This document shows, piece after piece, positions 1 through 6,380 of a DNA stretch of 59,644 nt. Location: the IMG/VR virus record IMGVR_UViG_3300005563_000039, positions 1 through 59,644 of that record; one strand, 5' to 3'. The DNA comes from a virus. The translations under genes were made by a program, and so were the position numbers. The first letter of the stretch is position 1. Each line of letters opens with the position of its first letter. Under the pieces are notes generated by a model. The model was not told the DNA's origin. It saw only the letters and a program-made list of their open reading frames with translations, and made no database searches.

Positions 1-168
1 GGCAGCGTCCCAGGCAGCGTCCCAGGCAGCGTCCCTGGCAGCGTCCCAGGCAGCGTCCCTGGCAGCGTCCCAGGCAGCGTCCCTGGCAGCGGCCCTGGCA
101 GCGTCCCAGGCAGCGGCCCTGGCAGCGTCCCAGGCAGCGGCCCTGGCAGCGGCCCAGGCAGCGGCCAA
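1..168. repeat. 12-bp tandem repeat, left end of map
   Basis: About fourteen copies of a 12-bp unit of the form GGCAGCGTCCCA or GGCAGCGGCCCT, varying at two positions. On the reverse strand each unit reads Ala-Ala-(Trp/Arg)-(Asp/Ala). The same array recurs at the right end of the window, so the map was opened inside the repeat. Direct joining of the two ends gives one 11-bp unit, so one base or some units are missing or the ends overlap; the true copy number cannot be read here. Confidence 0.95.
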
Positions 169-474
169 TTCCTGATCACTTGCCAGACCATCTGAATGCC
201 GCTCAGCAACATCCAGTGCGGCTATGCTTCTTGGGTCATCCATTAAATACTGCACACTGCGTGCACAATCCACCGCAAACAACCGCATTTCGCGGTGATA
301 GCCATCGACTGCCCGCAGGCACCATAGCGCATCATCCAGACCATTGCTGTCTAGGATGAAGGTGATCTTGATGGGCGCATCATCGGCTTTTGTTTTGCCG
401 AGATTTTTCAGCAGCTTTGTCCATCCACTATGGCACGGGCTGTGAGCGCGGATTTTGTTGAGCGTGGTGTACAT
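1..474 (-). CDS. Ala-rich repeat phage protein, N-terminal part (split by window end)
   Basis: The start ATG at 474-472 follows an AAGGAA ribosome site. The first ~100 residues are ordinary globular sequence (LGKTKADDAPIKITF, then SNGLDDALWCLRAVDGYHRE), with no transmembrane segment. They are followed by the Ala-Ala-Trp-Asp/Ala-Ala-Arg-Ala repeat. I recognise this as a family common in phages and prophages of Proteobacteria; its function is unknown. The reading frame runs off the window and its C-terminus lies at 59481-59644, so this is one gene cut by the map ends. It is the third gene of the leftward early operon. The repeat probably forms an amphipathic helix and its copy number likely varies between relatives. 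Confidence 0.85.
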   Translation of the reverse strand, partial: MYTTLNKIRAHSPCHSGWTKLLKNLGKTKADDAPIKITFILDSNGLDDALWCLRAVDGYHREMRLFAVDCARSVQYLMDDPRSIAALDVAERHSDGLASDQELAAAWAAARAAAWDAARAAAWDAARAAARDAAWDAARDAAWDAARDAAWDAAWDAA

Positions 475-487
475 ACAATTCCTTGGT

Positions 488-775
488 TTAAACGTGCACT
501 TGATCAGCAGTGATCACATCGGGTTTTCCATAGACGGACATGGATGCACGTTGTGCAATCAGTGCACGGCGGCGCACTTGGATGATCCGGCCCGCCTCCA
601 TTTCGTCTCCGTCAAGCAGTGCCCGGTTGATATCATCGAAGCTCTCAATCACGATCTGCTGCATGTCGTCAGAGTCGAATGCGAACACATGCTTGTTGAT
701 AGCTTGCGTGATCTCAAATTGAGTGGCCGGCACGCCGTAGAAGGCGTCAAGCTCGGCATTTGTAACGGCGTTCAT
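488..775 (-). CDS. Small hypothetical early protein
   Basis: 95 residues starting at the ATG at 775, chosen because a GAGGA ribosome site lies just upstream; an ATG at 802 in the same frame has none. The protein is acidic in the middle (FAFDSDDMQQIVIESFDDIN) and basic near residues 69-76 (VRRRAL), without membrane segments. I do not recognise a family. It sits 13 bp before the Ala-rich gene in the leftward early operon. Confidence 0.7.
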   Translation of the reverse strand: MNAVTNAELDAFYGVPATQFEITQAINKHVFAFDSDDMQQIVIESFDDINRALLDGDEMEAGRIIQVRRRALIAQRASMSVYGKPDVITADQVHV

Positions 776-855
776 ATCAATCCTCGTTGGTTGAAATCTC
801 ACTCAGCAGCCCTGCGCGCAAGGCTATTGGGTGATGCCCCAGTGGGGCAGGGTGG

Positions 856-1026
856 TTAGGCGATGTAGCGCGGTTCAGTAATGCCAAGCGATTCCGCTTC
901 CCCCATCTTTCTGGCGAGATATTCAATGGAGCCGCTTTCCTTGATGCTGAAGCGAAAAATTGCGCGTTGACGGCGGGCTTGTTTGCGTGGATGTGTTGTG
1001 CGTGCGTTACGAATATTTCCTGCCAT
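856..1026 (-). CDS. Very small basic protein, first gene of leftward operon
   Basis: 56 residues from an ATG at 1026 with GGAG eight bases upstream. The N-terminal half is very basic (HPRKQARRQRAIFRFS), suggesting nucleic-acid contact; the second half contains an amphipathic stretch (IEYLARKMGEAESLGI). It is the first well-supported gene after the PL-like promoter, so an N-like or other early regulatory role is possible by position only. No family recognised. Confidence 0.6.
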   Translation of the reverse strand: MAGNIRNARTTHPRKQARRQRAIFRFSIKESGSIEYLARKMGEAESLGITEPRYIA

Positions 1027-1056
1027 GATTTACTCCAGTTGGTTAAGTTAAACAAC

Positions 1057-1215
1057 AGAGTGATATGTGTTGGCGGCTGGATCGCCACTCCAGCTATTGC
1101 AGCCCACGACAGCCACAGCATTTGCATGCCAATCCAGTACTCACGCGCTGGGACGCTATATTCGTGTGTTACGGTCACTGCTTTGGACCGCACATCTACC
1201 AACACATATCACTCT
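1057..1215. repeat. 17-bp perfect inverted repeat in the PL leader
   Basis: AGAGTGATATGTGTTGG at 1057-1073 is the exact reverse complement of CCAACACATATCACTCT at 1199-1215, with 125 bp between the arms. Both arms lie in the untranslated leader of the leftward operon, so the transcript could close a long stem just before the first gene. A 23-codon open frame (1267 to 1196, reverse, hydrophobic start) ends in the outer arm. No other sign of an invertible segment is seen. Confidence 0.7.
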
Positions 1216-1348
1216 CAACTCTCTCCACCCCAAACAACACCAGGAACATCCTGTACAAGCCAGCCATGGTGATTTGTGGCTGTCTGCCCCTGTCTTACCA
1301 ATCGATCTCGGGGCGCTTGTGCTTTGCGTTGTTTGTTGTGATGGGTGA

Positions 1349-1377
1349 AGTATGCGTCAAAGAATATTTGAAGTCAA
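1349..1377 (-). promoter_or_regulatory. PL-like early leftward promoter
   Basis: On the reverse strand TTGACT (1377-1372) and CATACT (1354-1349) are separated by exactly 17 bp. This is a good sigma-70 match placed upstream of the leftward early operon. A repressor-site candidate (CAAAGAATAT, 1358-1367) fills the spacer, which is where a lambda-type repressor would block polymerase. Confidence 0.7.
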
Positions 1378-1410
1378 GCGCAAAAGAATATTTCGCAGTA
1401 AAATATTTCC
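1357..1410. promoter_or_regulatory. Candidate left operator cluster (three AT-rich sites)
   Basis: Three related sites on the plus strand are spaced about 20 bp apart: CAAAGAATATTTG near 1358, CAAAAGAATATTTCGC at 1381, and GTAAAATATTTCC at 1398. The 11-mer CAAAAGAATAT of the middle site is repeated exactly, inverted, at 3529-3539 beside the repressor and Cro-like genes. This supports shared binding by the same regulators at PL and PR. Which protein binds is inference. Confidence 0.6.
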
Positions 1411-1451
1411 ACACCCAGCCGCCAGGCACTCTCGCCGGTCGGTTTTGGGCG

Positions 1452-1476
1452 TAAAAAAGCCCGCGTGGTGCGGGCT
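1452..1476 (-). terminator. Rho-independent terminator ending the immunity operon
   Basis: A 7-bp stem (1458-1464 with 1470-1476) and 5-base loop are followed, on the reverse strand, by a run of T (1453-1458). It would stop leftward transcripts from the repressor side before they enter PL. Confidence 0.8.
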
Positions 1477-1489
1477 CAAAGGAATTCAC

Positions 1490-1807
1490 ATGTTTGCTGT
1501 TATGCCACCGCGATCACCAGGCGGACAGGTAACGTTGGATGGGTTTGTCGTTCCCCGTGTTGAGGTAGCAGAAGACCCAGCCACTGGCAAGTGGCACGTC
1601 ACCTACGACAATCGATTTGGCATCGTGGCAGACTCACTGGAAGAGCTGCAGCGGTGGGTATGGATAGTTGCCAACGCCCAGGCTGTGGGCGAGGGCTACT
1701 CATGCCACGGTGAGAATTCCGTATGGAGACCAAACCCGCACAAAAAGCGCGTAATGTGCATTGGGTCTATCGAAACTGCGCCGCCTAAGGGCACTCAGGA
1801 AGACTGA
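1490..1807 (+). CDS. Hypothetical protein, lone forward gene in immunity region
   Basis: 105 residues from the ATG at 1490, preceded by AAAGGAATTCAC. The middle part looks like a small folded domain (GKWHVTYDNRFGIVADSLEE, then LQRWVWIVANAQAVG). It has no signal peptide or membrane segment and I do not recognise a family. It is transcribed opposite to its neighbours, and its last 23 bp overlap the tail of the convergent DUF3892 gene. Its promoter would have to lie among the operator sites at 1357-1410, so it may itself be repressor-controlled. Confidence 0.6.
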   Translation: MFAVMPPRSPGGQVTLDGFVVPRVEVAEDPATGKWHVTYDNRFGIVADSLEELQRWVWIVANAQAVGEGYSCHGENSVWRPNPHKKRVMCIGSIETAPPKGTQED

Positions 1808-2072
1808 GCAGGTTGTTCGGATGCACGCCATCGTTCTCGGTTTTGAGATACTTATGGCCCTGTGCAGTGTGCGAAACAATGACATCCACATTTTGCCCGC
1901 CAACACTTACATAAAAGCTGTACTTCCCGGCTTCAATGTCCAAGATGGCTTGTGGCTGTGGAAGCGTCCAGCGCCCGCCATCTGGATTTACCCCGCCAAT
2001 GTTGATAATTCTCTCATGTGGGTTTAGTCTGTTGCTTTTGTTGATGCACTTCACTTGAGCTCTGATCGTCAT
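1785..2072 (-). CDS. DUF3892-like protein
   Basis: 95 residues with ribosome site GGGAGAG before the ATG. The order INKSNRLNPHERIINIGG, then an N-P-D-G-x-x-W segment, AILDIEAGKYSFYV, and VDVIVSHTAQGHKYLKT is the pattern of the DUF3892 family, small cytoplasmic proteins of unknown function common in bacteria and prophages. It follows a terminator (2086-2109), so it is expressed by read-through or from its own promoter. It may be lysogenic cargo. Confidence 0.75.
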   Translation of the reverse strand: MTIRAQVKCINKSNRLNPHERIINIGGVNPDGGRWTLPQPQAILDIEAGKYSFYVSVGGQNVDVIVSHTAQGHKYLKTENDGVHPNNLLSLPECP

Positions 2073-2085
2073 ATAACTCTCCCTG

Positions 2086-2109
2086 AAAAACTCCCACGTT
2101 CCGCGTGGG
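2086..2109 (-). terminator. Rho-independent terminator after the exported HNH gene
   Basis: CCCACG (2093-2098) pairs with CGTGGG (2104-2109) across a 5-base loop. On the reverse strand the hairpin is followed by AG and five T (2086-2090). It lies between the HNH gene and the DUF3892 gene. Confidence 0.7.
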
Positions 2110-2114
2110 CGCGG

Positions 2115-2420
2115 TCATTTTGTGGTGTGTTCCATTTCTTTTAGCCGCTCTTCCCATCCCGGCTTGCATTCCCACCGGTCCTTGGCTTTGGCCTCTGCCA
2201 CGGTCTGCCATTGAAGGTTGGATGGTGTATCAGCACCACCCACACACAATGCTTGCCGGTGGTCAACAATCCAGCCCGGACAGACTCCACGGCGCTGACC
2301 AGTACTTGGGCATGGGTGCCCTCTCCTGAATTCCGCCACGGCCTTGTGGTCACGGTGGATTTTGGCTTGCGCGCTGGTGGAAAGCAGGCAGGCCAGCAGG
2401 ATGATGGTGACTCGGCACAC
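2115..2420 (-). CDS. Exported HNH endonuclease-like protein
   Basis: 101 residues. Residues 1-19 form a signal peptide (hydrophobic IILLACLLS, then SAQA before the likely cut). The mature part carries the small HNH-fold pattern GWIVDHRQALCVGGADTP followed by NLQWQ and a basic tail, as in phage and bacterial HNH nucleases; two further cysteines (HPCP, GVCPG) may bind zinc. The family cuts DNA. An exported version would act in the periplasm, for example on incoming DNA. It lies 3 bp downstream of an exported Rap1a-like gene in the repressor operon. Confidence 0.8.
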   Translation of the reverse strand: MCRVTIILLACLLSTSAQAKIHRDHKAVAEFRRGHPCPSTGQRRGVCPGWIVDHRQALCVGGADTPSNLQWQTVAEAKAKDRWECKPGWEERLKEMEHTTK

Positions 2421-2423
2421 AGC

Positions 2424-2804
2424 CTATTTCACTGGCTTAAATTTTGGCAAGTCATTTTTTTGCTTTGGACAAGGGAACGATTCGTTTATTGCAAGAATAA
2501 TTATTTCGTCGGCAGCCCGATGCCATTTTTCCGGATTTGCGTTTAAATAGTTGTTCACAACCCCCATTAATTGGCGAGAAGTAAGACCATTGGGAGAACA
2601 AAAAGCGGATCTATTGGCGTCATAAGAACCCATGATGTATCCCAAAAACATGGTGCTGTACACTTCATCTTGATTTGCGATCTTCTTCTGTGTGTAACGC
2701 TCATGAGCTTGCGCCCATATGCTTAGTTGGTTGCCGTCGATGAACTGAGCGTTTGCCCAATGCGCAGCCATTGCAAAACCAACAAAAAGCATTGTCTTTT
2801 TCAT
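2424..2804 (-). CDS. Exported Rap1a/Tai-like protein
   Basis: 126 residues with a clear signal peptide (MKKTMLFVGFAMAAHWANA). The mature protein has the features of the Rap1a/Tai4 group: a central helix FLGYIMGSYDANRS, then FCSPNGLTSRQLMGVVNNYL, NANPEKWH and a late cysteine (SFPCP) that can pair with the first. Known members neutralise type VI secretion amidase effectors in the periplasm; many relatives have no known role. It lies between repressor and HNH genes in one transcript, so it is probably made in the lysogen. A ribosome site GGGAG precedes the start. Confidence 0.7.
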   Translation of the reverse strand: MKKTMLFVGFAMAAHWANAQFIDGNQLSIWAQAHERYTQKKIANQDEVYSTMFLGYIMGSYDANRSAFCSPNGLTSRQLMGVVNNYLNANPEKWHRAADEIIILAINESFPCPKQKNDLPKFKPVK

Positions 2805-2828
2805 CTCCCGCCCCCCTTTTTTTAAAGA

Positions 2829-3506
2829 TCAAACCCTCTCCGTCTGTCGGTACACCACTTCCCCAATGATCTGCGTCCCTTCGTGGCAGGCCTTGCGCTG
2901 GTAACGCTTTTGGTCTGGGTTGTCGCTGGTGAGCCACCACTGCCCCATGTCGCGCGCCAGCCGCTTCACCACGATCTCTCCCTCATGGTTCGCCAAAAAA
3001 GCAATGCCTTCTCTGGGGGTCGTTTGATCCGTGTTGACCACCACCACATCGCCCTCATACAGATTGGGGATCATGCTGTCGCCTGAAATTCGCAGCGCCA
3101 GCATCTTTTCTGGGCGGTAGCCCTTGGCCTCATACCAATCGGCACGGAATACGATAGGCGGGCCATCTTCTGGCAAGTCCTCCACTGCAAAGCCAGTCGC
3201 GCCAGCTTGCGCCTTTATGCGGACGCGCCGGACGCCAGGGAATTCAGAGTTTCCATCCAAATTTATTGGCAATGACAGTTTTCCAGAGCGCGTAGTTGGC
3301 AACATCCCACCAACCTCATTTGCCAGCCAATCGGGGTTGCATTGCAGCGCCTTGGCAAGACCAAGGATTTCTGTTGTCTTTTGGATGCCGCCACGTTCAA
3401 TTTTCGAGACATCAGGCTGTTTCAGCCCGGCAAGTTTGGCCACTTGGCCCTGAGTAAGTCCAAGCTCCTCGCGCCGCTCCTTGACTCTTTGAGCAAAAGT
3501 TTTCAT
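2829..3506 (-). CDS. CI-type repressor, XRE helix-turn-helix with S24 peptidase domain
   Basis: 225 residues from ATG 3506; an ATG at 3530 in frame would add eight residues and overlap the operator. Residues 1-65 are an XRE helix-turn-helix (LGLTQGQVAKLAGL, QPDVSKIERG). Residues ~110-220 are a LexA/S24 self-cleaving domain with nucleophile Ser near 144 in SGDSM, base Lys near 181 in IVVKRL, and a possible Ala-Gly cut site in KAQAGAT. It should hold PL and PR off in the lysogen and be inactivated through RecA after DNA damage. It heads the leftward immunity operon and faces the Cro-like gene across a 66-bp switch. Confidence 0.93.
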   Translation of the reverse strand: MKTFAQRVKERREELGLTQGQVAKLAGLKQPDVSKIERGGIQKTTEILGLAKALQCNPDWLANEVGGMLPTTRSGKLSLPINLDGNSEFPGVRRVRIKAQAGATGFAVEDLPEDGPPIVFRADWYEAKGYRPEKMLALRISGDSMIPNLYEGDVVVVNTDQTTPREGIAFLANHEGEIVVKRLARDMGQWWLTSDNPDQKRYQRKACHEGTQIIGEVVYRQTERV

Positions 3507-3524
3507 CCCCGTATTTAATCGCAC

Positions 3525-3570
3525 TTGCATATTCTTTTGGGACTGCTAAAATAGTCGTAAAGGAATACGC
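3525..3570. promoter_or_regulatory. PR-like promoter with right operators (genetic switch)
   Basis: On the plus strand TTGCAT (3525-3530), a 16-bp spacer and TAAAAT (3547-3552) form a good promoter for the Cro-like gene. The left-operator 11-mer occurs here inverted (3529-3539), overlapping the -35 side. A related site (TAAAGGAATAC, 3558-3568) lies at the expected start of transcription. Half-sites GACT/AGTC flank the -10. The opposite-strand promoter for the repressor cannot be placed with confidence. Confidence 0.7.
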
Positions 3571-3572
3571 AA

Positions 3573-3797
3573 ATGGAAGCCAGAGACTACGTTCTTGCTC
3601 TTAAACAGAGCGGGTTGACACAAATTCAGATCGAGGAATGCACCGGAATCCCTCAGCCGACGATCAGCAAGATTGAGCGTGGCGATGTCGCGGATGTCAT
3701 GTCCAAGACCTACCGGGCCTTGCAGGCGGCATACGAGGAATTGCAGTCTGAGCTCATCAAGTCCAAAGGCGCTCCACCCACCAAGACAGACGCCTAA
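3573..3797 (+). CDS. Cro-like helix-turn-helix regulator
   Basis: 74 residues, started by ATG 3573 behind AAAGGAA. Residues 8-40 form a helix-turn-helix (LKQSGLTQIQIEECTGIPQP, then TISKIERG), which matches the XRE/Cro type. The C-terminal part is a short charged helix. Divergent from the repressor and first in the rightward operon, it is in the exact position of Cro and would compete for the same operators. Confidence 0.85.
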   Translation: MEARDYVLALKQSGLTQIQIEECTGIPQPTISKIERGDVADVMSKTYRALQAAYEELQSELIKSKGAPPTKTDA

Positions 3798-3816
3798 GCC
3801 ACCCAAGGAGCCATCA

Positions 3817-4188
3817 ATGCCTAACGCAAGCAAAGCAGGGTACTGCGAAATCAAGTACTTCCCTAGTGAGCGGGTCCGGACTGTTCTTCTCGACGGCGTT
3901 CCTGTCTCAGGAGGAGGAGGGTCGGCCACGCAAGTTCGGATTGTGCAGGTAGACGAGCCACTAACCAACCAACTCCCCCAACCAACCAGGAAAACTGAAA
4001 TGACTGAACACCAAATCCATGAAATCGCCAGCAAAGCAGCAGACGCTGCGCAATACGCAGTCAATGGACGCCCCGCGATGCCAGCGACCCCAGAGCAGGC
4101 AGCTGCTGCTGTTGTCGATGCGTACTTAGCTGCCCAAAAGAAGCTTACCGCCTCTGCTGGCTCCGAAGCTCTGCAACCTGGTGCTTGA
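3817..4188 (+). CDS. Hypothetical early protein
   Basis: 123 residues from ATG 3817 with AAGGAG seven bases upstream. The N-terminal 40 residues contain a glycine run (SGGGGSATQVRIVQVDEP) and a Pro-rich linker. The C-terminal half (from MTEHQIHEIASKAADAAQYA) is Ala-rich helical, and that internal ATG (4001) could be a second start. Function unknown. Its 3' end overlaps a small antisense gene by 44 bp. Confidence 0.65.
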   Translation: MPNASKAGYCEIKYFPSERVRTVLLDGVPVSGGGGSATQVRIVQVDEPLTNQLPQPTRKTEMTEHQIHEIASKAADAAQYAVNGRPAMPATPEQAAAAVVDAYLAAQKKLTASAGSEALQPGA

Positions 4189-4315
4189 GCGTATCCATTT
4201 CGCTCTGCATCACTTTCATCATGTTCTGCATCAACTTTCCAATCTCCCTGATCTGCGGATCGCTGGAGTTGATTAGCTTGTTGTGGATTTCTGTGGTGAC
4301 AAATGAAAAGTTCAT
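4145..4315 (-). CDS. Small coiled-coil protein on the opposite strand
   Basis: 56 residues from ATG 4315, behind a good AAGGACAGG ribosome site. The sequence is helical with heptad-like spacing (IREIGKLMQNMMKVMQSEMD, then TLKHQVAELRSQQ), typical of a short coiled coil. It lies antisense within the rightward operon, between two forward genes. Transcription from it would run against the Cro-operon transcript, so it could be a lysogenic gene or a regulatory antisense unit. No family recognised. Confidence 0.5.
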   Translation of the reverse strand: MNFSFVTTEIHNKLINSSDPQIREIGKLMQNMMKVMQSEMDTLKHQVAELRSQQRR

Positions 4316-4400
4316 GGTCCTGTCCTTTGCTGATGGTTGTGTACAGAACTCCATCGTAAGCCAAAGCGGCAGGGCCACCAATTACACAGGAGCCTAAGCC

Positions 4401-4598
4401 ATGGATCAATCCATCCGCCCCGTCACGCACAAAGAGCTTGCCGAGCGCCAGGCCATCCATGAGCACGCCATTGCCGCCGCTGCAGATGACGGCGCAGGCG
4501 ATGGCGCTAACCCTTTCGATATGGGCACTCGGGCCTATGCCGCCTGGGCTGATGCATACAGAGCCGCCGCAGATGCTGGTGAGGATGTGTGTGTTTGA
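4401..4598 (+). CDS. Small Ala-rich early protein
   Basis: 65 residues from ATG 4401 behind GGAG. It has a helical, Ala-rich and acidic composition (HEHAIAAAADDGAGDG, AYAAWADAYRAAADAGED). No membrane segment and no recognised family. It is second or third in the Cro-led operon. Confidence 0.6.
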   Translation: MDQSIRPVTHKELAERQAIHEHAIAAAADDGAGDGANPFDMGTRAYAAWADAYRAAADAGEDVCV

Positions 4599-4652
4599 CA
4601 TGCATCAATTTTTTTCCACCCTTGTGACAACGACTGACAAGAGGTTTTGTCA

Positions 4653-5015
4653 ATGAATATCAGTGCAAACAAAAACCAGCTGACCCTCGACTTTGAGCCG
4701 GGTCTTGTGGAGCGCCATCGCAATCTGCGCGACGTAATATCAACCGGCATATACCGGCGCGGCCTGAGCACTTGCGCAATTGACCTCAACGAGTCGCCGG
4801 GCAACCTGAGCAACCAGCTGTCTGACGATAGTCAGCGCAAATTTGGGGTGGACGACTTGGAGCTGTATCTGGAGAAGTCCAAGGACTTCACGCCGATTTT
4901 CTACCTGATAGAAAAGTTCCTGGGCAAAGAGCAGAAGGCGGCGCATGCGGATGCCAAGAAGCTGGAGGCGCTTTCGCAAATTCAGGCGCTCATGAAGCAG
5001 GCAGGGCTGGCATAG
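4653..5015 (+). CDS. CII-like phage regulator (Phage_CP76 type), tentative
   Basis: 120 residues from ATG 4653, preceded by AGAGG. The helices around RHRNLRDVISTGIYRRGLST, then DLNESPGNLSNQLSDDSQRK, look like a helix-turn-helix. The following LELYLEKSKDFTPIFYLIEK is the conserved C-terminal pattern I associate with the phage regulatory CII/CP76 group. Position after Cro also fits. Members are activators or copy-control regulators. It would act on the lysis-lysogeny choice. The family call is by eye only. Confidence 0.6.
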   Translation: MNISANKNQLTLDFEPGLVERHRNLRDVISTGIYRRGLSTCAIDLNESPGNLSNQLSDDSQRKFGVDDLELYLEKSKDFTPIFYLIEKFLGKEQKAAHADAKKLEALSQIQALMKQAGLA

Positions 5016-5038
5016 CGGATTTTCAAAGGAAGGCTGAT

Positions 5039-5419
5039 ATGGACTACATCATGAACGGCAGGGTTGTCTCGGAGGGCGAGGTAATGCGTAAGGGCGCTGG
5101 CCAAAAAATGTCACGACCGCGCAAGCCAGAGGCCTCATTTCACAAAGGCTTCCGCGTTGAAGGCCACCCGCCCGGCGCCATGGAGGAAGCGGAAAAGAAG
5201 TGCAAGGAAGAATGTGCGGCATACGTGACCTACCCCATAGGCAAGCCGCCTGTTGCCTTCAATGAGGCCTACTGGCGCAACAACCACAAAAAACGCCCGG
5301 TGCGCGCCAAGCCCTACGAATTGCAGGACGCGGCCAATGTGTGCGCAGAGCTTGCCCGTAAAGCAGGCTGGTTGGATGTTGTTGTGGTCGAGGTCAAAAA
5401 GACGGTGCGTGAATCATGA
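5039..5419 (+). CDS. Hypothetical early protein
   Basis: 126 residues, starting at ATG 5039 behind AAGGAAGG. Basic N-terminus, then a patch with two close cysteines (EKKCKEECAAYVTYP) and a C-terminal helix (LQDAANVCAELARKAGWLDV). The stop overlaps the start of the next gene (ATGA), so the two are translationally coupled. No family recognised. Confidence 0.7.
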   Translation: MDYIMNGRVVSEGEVMRKGAGQKMSRPRKPEASFHKGFRVEGHPPGAMEEAEKKCKEECAAYVTYPIGKPPVAFNEAYWRNNHKKRPVRAKPYELQDAANVCAELARKAGWLDVVVVEVKKTVRES

Positions 5420-6219
5420 AACTCGCCGCCCTAGCCCTATCCATTGCCGCCCTAAGCGCCAGCGCCACAGAAAGCATTTTCGTCCAGCCAGAGCATACGC
5501 CGGTTACAGTGCCTGCTGGCTACGCAGCCCAGGTCTACACCATGCTGGACGGCCTCAGCGCCGATGTAAGCGTGCCATGCAGCCTGCCTGGTCCTCCCGT
5601 GATCATCACCGTAGGACACCCAAGCGCCGACACCGTGGCGCGCTTTCCCGCTTTGCTCGCTGCAGCCGCCGCATGCCCCCATATCATCGGTCTTGATCTC
5701 TCACCAGACGAATACGGATCTGGCAAGTCGGGTGAATCTGGCTATACACCTGGGCAATACGCAACCGAGCTTTGTGATGCGGCGCGGGCCACTAAAGCCA
5801 CTCGACTGCTGGTCACATTTCTGGCATTGGGTCAGGCTGTCCTGCGCGAAGATTTCATCATGCCCCCGTGCATGGATGTGGTTGATGGAGTGGCTTTCGA
5901 CTACTACCCATCGATTCCCGCACCAGGCCAAGCCAGCGCAGACCACATCGTAGGCGAAGTGGCCAGCATCATCAGCAAGCTAAAGGCCCTTGGGGCGCGC
6001 AAAGTCGTTTACGTGTACCAGGCCTTCAAGTTGCAGGGAGAGTCGCATGCAGACCTGTTTACGCGCCTTGCGTGGCAGCGTTTGGCGATTGATGCGGCTG
6101 GGGCACTGGGCGCTGATTATGTCGCGCCGTGGGGCCTCAATCTGAGCGTGCAGCAGATGGCGGCAGAGCCGATTGTGCAGCTTGTCGGGACTGATCTGGA
6201 AGTGCTGGTGAAGCCATGA
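5416..6219 (+). CDS. Exported protein resembling a TIM-barrel glycosidase
   Basis: 267 residues. Residues 1-17 form a signal peptide (MKLAALALSIAALSASA). The rest alternates strands and helices in the manner of a glycosyl-hydrolase-like barrel: PPVIITVGHPSADTVARFPA, HIIGLDLSPDEYG, TRLLVTFLAL, VDGVAFDYYPSIPAPG, RKVVYVYQAF, ADYVAPWGL. Acidic residues sit at strand ends (DLSPDEY, FDYYP), as expected for such enzymes, but I cannot name a family. An exported enzyme in an early replication operon is odd and suggests a lysogen or envelope-modifying role. Confidence 0.6.
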   Translation: MKLAALALSIAALSASATESIFVQPEHTPVTVPAGYAAQVYTMLDGLSADVSVPCSLPGPPVIITVGHPSADTVARFPALLAAAAACPHIIGLDLSPDEYGSGKSGESGYTPGQYATELCDAARATKATRLLVTFLALGQAVLREDFIMPPCMDVVDGVAFDYYPSIPAPGQASADHIVGEVASIISKLKALGARKVVYVYQAFKLQGESHADLFTRLAWQRLAIDAAGALGADYVAPWGLNLSVQQMAAEPIVQLVGTDLEVLVKP

Positions 6220-6380
6220 TCGCTATTTTTTTACCCACCCCAACACAGCCAGGCACAGCCGTCCCCGGCTTCAGTATGGGATTTGGCGCTATGGCTGGTC
6301 TGTGCGCTGCAGGACAAATCGACAGCGCTGGGTGCTTTTTTGACCAGATGGGCGAGATTGACGCCAGGAGTCTTTCATAG
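6216..6380 (+). CDS. Small protein coupled to replication genes
   Basis: 54 residues. The ATG overlaps the previous stop (ATGA) and its TAG stop overlaps the GTG of the replication gene (TAGTG). Such tight coupling on both sides argues that it is translated. Composition is hydrophobic with Gly/Met (FSMGFGAMAGLCAAGQ) and an acidic end. Function unknown. Confidence 0.55.
   Translation: MIAIFLPTPTQPGTAVPGFSMGFGAMAGLCAAGQIDSAGCFFDQMGEIDARSLS

Noticed and set aside
1-168. Possible CRISPR-like array at the window ends
   Set aside because: The unit is 12 bp with no spacers and stays in the reverse-strand reading frame as Ala-Ala-Trp/Arg-Asp/Ala; it is a protein repeat.
777-1205. 142-codon reverse open frame over the first leftward genes
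   Set aside because: It overlaps the better-supported 856-1026 gene in another frame, and its C-terminal half is the antisense-like shadow of that gene. Its N-terminal half (before 1026) might be translated but has no good start.
3546-4601. Long reverse-strand open frame of 351 codons
   Set aside because: It lies opposite several forward genes with good ribosome sites, and its translation is low-complexity and Cys/Trp-scattered. It is a shadow; only the short reverse gene at 4145-4315 in another frame looks real.
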